Source: Caprimulgus europaeus
Lineage: Eukaryota; Chordata; Aves; Caprimulgiformes; Caprimulgidae
Length of the DNA stretch: 64,000 nucleotides
Assembly (NCBI GenBank): GCA_907165065.1
Contig: OU015535.1
Location: forward strand, 558,001 to 622,000
Reading direction: 5' to 3'
Under the pieces are notes generated by a model. It saw only the letters and a list, made by a program, of their open reading frames with translations, was not told the origin of the DNA and did not search any database. Below, piece by piece: positions 60,809 to 64,000 of the stretch (within the stretch, counting starts at the first letter, position 1; each line of letters opens with the position of its first letter). Position numbers and translations under genes: made by a program.

Positions 60809-63649
60809 ACATCTGTCCCACACCTTCCACGAGCTGGCTGTGTTCTGGTGGATTAAGTGTCCTGTGGAGGGGACATTCTTGTCCAGATGGAGCTGGACCT
60901 GCTTCTGAATCTCTCACCTGGAGGGTTTATAAGGCAAGTACAGGAGTTTTCTCTCACACACCACCCCATGCTGCTTTGCTTTGGTTTTGTGGTGTTTTAT
61001 GGTTACGCAGCAAAGCGCCATCAGAGCCTCCAGAGGTGAGAAGAGGCTCGTGCTCACCCAGGTCCCACGTGTGCTTCTTGGAGCTGGCTCAGAGTCACCC
61101 TGATGTATCTCTGCTGCTTTTTGCAGCTCTGGAAGAACTCCACCCTGCCAGATAGGAGAGATTTTAGGCAGGCAGGAACCAAATTCAAAGTCCAGGTATA
61201 ACAGGTAAAATAATGGTGGGAAATCGGAATTATTCACAGCAAGAATTCAGACAGGAGTTTTTTATGACATTGTTGCCAGAGTGGTGTTTGGCATTCCCAG
61301 GCAGGGAGCACTGTGGGGCACAGATGAAACTTGCCTTGACTGGCACGGAGTCACTAAGAAAACAAAGACGTAGGAAGGCAATTCCTCATTCGGAGCTGGG
61401 TGAAATTCAGCCCTGGATGAGTCTAAGCTGGTCCTGACTCTGGAAACACAGACACGGAAAACTTGTTATCCCATCACACCCTGTCTCTGCAAGTGAAGGG
61501 CACATGCAAACTAAAATAGTGAGAGTGACATCAGGTTTGAAGCTGTTGGCATCTCTATTTGATAACTGTGATCCCTTTGAGATGTGGCAATGAGACCTGC
61601 CAGGGCGGCTGGGGGGTGTGGGGCTTCCAAACCTGAGTTTTTATCAGCATGGAGAAAAAAAGAGTGCAGGAGAATGCTGACCCACACAGGCTGGTCCTGG
61701 CTTGCCCTCACGCTGCCTCGTTTCGTGCACTTCATCCAGTTTGATTTTGTTAAGTCACATTGCCAGGATTTGAATCTCCACGAGCAATGGAGGAGCCCGG
61801 GGGAAACACAGTCATTGCTCTCCTGAGTGGTGCCCTGCCTGGCGTGGGTGGTGAATCACGTTTTTCTGACACAGGAAAAAAAAAATCTTATTTCAGGGTA
61901 AAGACATGTAGCTGTCCCCTTCCACAGCTTCCCCAAGTCCAACACAAATGTGAAACACGAGGCCTTCCCAGGGGTTTAAACTCTTTTTCATCCTTGATGC
62001 CAGAAAACCGGGGTAATGCTGGATGCTGGTGAAACTGATTTCTTCTCTAATTATTTTTGGCACTGGTGAGAATGTCAGGCAATGTTTCAGGAGTCTTTTT
62101 CATACCATGGCACCAGATTCACCACTCACCCCCTAACTCAATAAAACCTGTATTGTAAAAAGCGAGTAGGGGCTGCCTCTAAACTGGAAGAGTGGGCAAT
62201 GGAGGAGGAGCAGTTGAGAGCCTCGTGAAGGAGGCTGGAAGAAAAAGTCACCATTGGAGTTTTTGCCATCTCTGTTTCTGACAATGCCCAACTTGCCTGA
62301 TGAGCTGGTACTGGGAAGTGTCTGTTCCCAGCTGGGGAGCTGTGGCCCTCTCCTGGGGAAGGCAGTGAGATTATTACATAGTTCTGGCTATGAGAGAATC
62401 CAAGAAGGAGAAAACAACCATGAGTGGTGGTGCAGATCCCCCCAGGGCTGCATTGCGATGTCACCACCAGCCAACATCATTCTTGTTTCAGTTAGACACA
62501 GTGGGCTGGGGCAACCTGGCACTTCTGATCTCCACTGGAGCAGGGAGCTGGAACAGTCCGGTACCGTTTGCACCGGGTGCAAGTACGGTGAGCTGGGACC
62601 ATGGGGCACTCCCTGACCCCCCCTGGAGCTCCTGCTGCCTGGGAAACGCAGGCAAAACTCCTCCTGCCTGGATCACAGCCCACTCTGAAGGGTGCCAGGA
62701 TTCCCTGACAGGAATAACGGCCACAGTGAAAAAGTCCTGACCAAAGTCAGTCGTCTGGCGACCCCACAAACACTGATCCGAGTGAGGCTGTGGGAGCTCT
62801 CGGGAGCTGCTGCCCCTAACTCCTCCCTTGATTTGAGATGCCTCCTGGGGTAGATTTTTCCCACCTACTGACAAAGCTGACAAAGGGAAAGAACTGTCCA
62901 CTGACAGAGCCAACAAAGGGTGGGAGTGAGGAATCCACTGCGGTTTGATTTCGTAACGTTTCCAGGATCGTTTGGGTACCAGAAATTCATTATAATCTGC
63001 AGAGAAAGAAATATCTTAATAACTGGTTAACCTCTATATCCATATCTATATCTCTGTGTGTGTGTGCAATTTGATTTAGGAAACTTTGTTGGATCCTTTA
63101 AGTCTCTGCATTGATTATAACCAGTTGTTGATTATTAATTAAGTTTTGATAGAACTTTATTAAGTTTTGCTAGAGAATCGTATCATCTAATCTCGTGATT
63201 TGCCATCATAGTGTTAATGAACATTAAACTGCTGCTGTTCTAAAGTCACACAAAACACAGAATCACATGTTAAAGCACAACACTGAGGCCCCTGCACCTA
63301 ATCCCTTCAGACACAAACTGCTGACCCAGTCTGGGACTGGGAGTGGATCCAGCTGAGACTCTTCTCTGAGCAGGAGTTTAGAAAGCCAGGGGCTCCATAC
63401 TGCACCTCGAGACTCAGTGGGAGGGTCTCCCTTATCCTCTTTCCCCAGTTCTGTACAAACCACTCCAGCCCAATTCTGACTTGATTTCCCCTCATTTCCC
63501 ACAATCTATATGCAAATCATTCTGACCTAATTCCAGCTTGATTTTAACTTGTTTTTTCCAATCTTGGCAATTCTGTGATTGTCTAATACCAGGGAAGGTA
63601 ATTTTTTGTCACCACTTTGTTAGGAGGTTGGATAATAATTGGTTAGATC
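60809..63649. other. No gene recognised
   Basis: Unique sequence. A short TATC/TGTG simple repeat lies at about 63038-63066. Open frames at 62138-62916 on both strands have no known domain. I looked for the conserved NINJ1 membrane segments and did not find them. Confidence 0.55.
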
Positions 63650-64000
63650 ATAGAATCATAGAATCCCAGGCTGGTTTGGGTTGGAAGGGACCTTAAGGCT
63701 CATCCAGTCCCAACCCCCCTGCCAGCAGCAGGGACACCTTCCACTAGACCAGGTTGCTCAAAGCCTCATCCAACCTGGCCCAGAACACTTCCAGGGAGGA
63801 GCAGCCACAGCTTCTCTGGCCAACCTGGGCCAGGGTCTCACCACCCTCACACCAAACAATTTCTTCCTCACATCTCATCTCAGTCTCCCCTCTCCCAGTT
63901 TCAAGCCATTTGCCCTCGTCCTATCACTCCCTGCCCTTGGCCAAAGTCCCTCCCCAGCCTTCCTGGAGCCCCTTCAGGTACTGGGAGGCCACTGGAAGGT
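63650..64000 (-). mobile_element. CR1 LINE 3' end, minus orientation, cut by window edge
   Basis: The tail ATCATAGAATCATAGAATCC and then GGTTTGGGTTGGAAGGGACC, AACCCCCCTGCCAGCAGCAG and the following 300 bp match the copies at 24 kb and 37 kb closely. It continues beyond 64000. Confidence 0.92.

Noticed and set aside
49828-64000. NINJ1 on the minus strand, expected from mammalian gene order
   Set aside because: No segment resembling its conserved membrane-proximal or transmembrane exons was seen on either strand.

Overview
The window is vertebrate nuclear DNA, almost certainly from a bird. Coding sequence is in short exons with GT-AG introns. The interspersed repeats are CR1 LINEs with the avian ATTCTATG/ATTCTGTG 3' tail, and the long terminal repeats look like those of neoavian/passerine endogenous retroviruses (TGTCCTGGTTT... 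to ...ACCCACCACA). I see no bacterial, plasmid, phage or CRISPR structure.

Two protein-coding genes are recognised, both on the plus strand. SUSD3 (sushi domain containing 3) occupies about 2.1-20 kb. Four exons are visible: sushi domain, transmembrane segment, cytoplasmic region and C-terminal tail with 3' UTR. Its first exon lies left of the window or was not recognised. CARD19 (formerly BinCARD/C9orf89) occupies about 31.9-49.8 kb and is complete. It starts in a CpG island with an ideal Kozak context, has six coding exons and gives 182 aa: an N-terminal CARD and one C-terminal membrane helix. The order SUSD3-CARD19 in the same direction matches human 9q22.31, where NINJ1 follows. I could not find NINJ1 exons here, so that gene probably lies beyond the right edge.

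Layout: 1-223, LTR fragment; 2.1-20 kb, SUSD3, with a CR1 pair and a solo LTR in its 12.3-kb last intron; 20-31.6 kb, intergenic, with one CR1, an isolated CpG-rich patch (28.9-29.2 kb) and one unexplained exon-like segment (28.18-28.29 kb); 31.6-49.8 kb, CARD19, with CR1 and LTR insertions in its 7.6-kb first intron; 49.8-64 kb, no recognised gene. The last part holds the likely CARD19 3' UTR and a dense retroelement zone. That zone includes an LTR inserted in an LTR inserted in a CR1 (55.5-57.0 kb) and a 1.5-kb CR1 with a nearly intact reverse-transcriptase frame inserted in another LTR (58.7-60.8 kb). The right edge cuts a further CR1.

The two genes are neighbours but not an operon, and no joint function is implied. 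I found no clearly new biological system. The best leads are the CpG patch and exon-like segment upstream of CARD19, the splice-phase design of CARD19 that would allow loss of its membrane anchor, and the nested retroelements that give relative insertion ages. Most long open frames elsewhere are antisense shadows of CR1 or low-complexity pyrimidine tracts.
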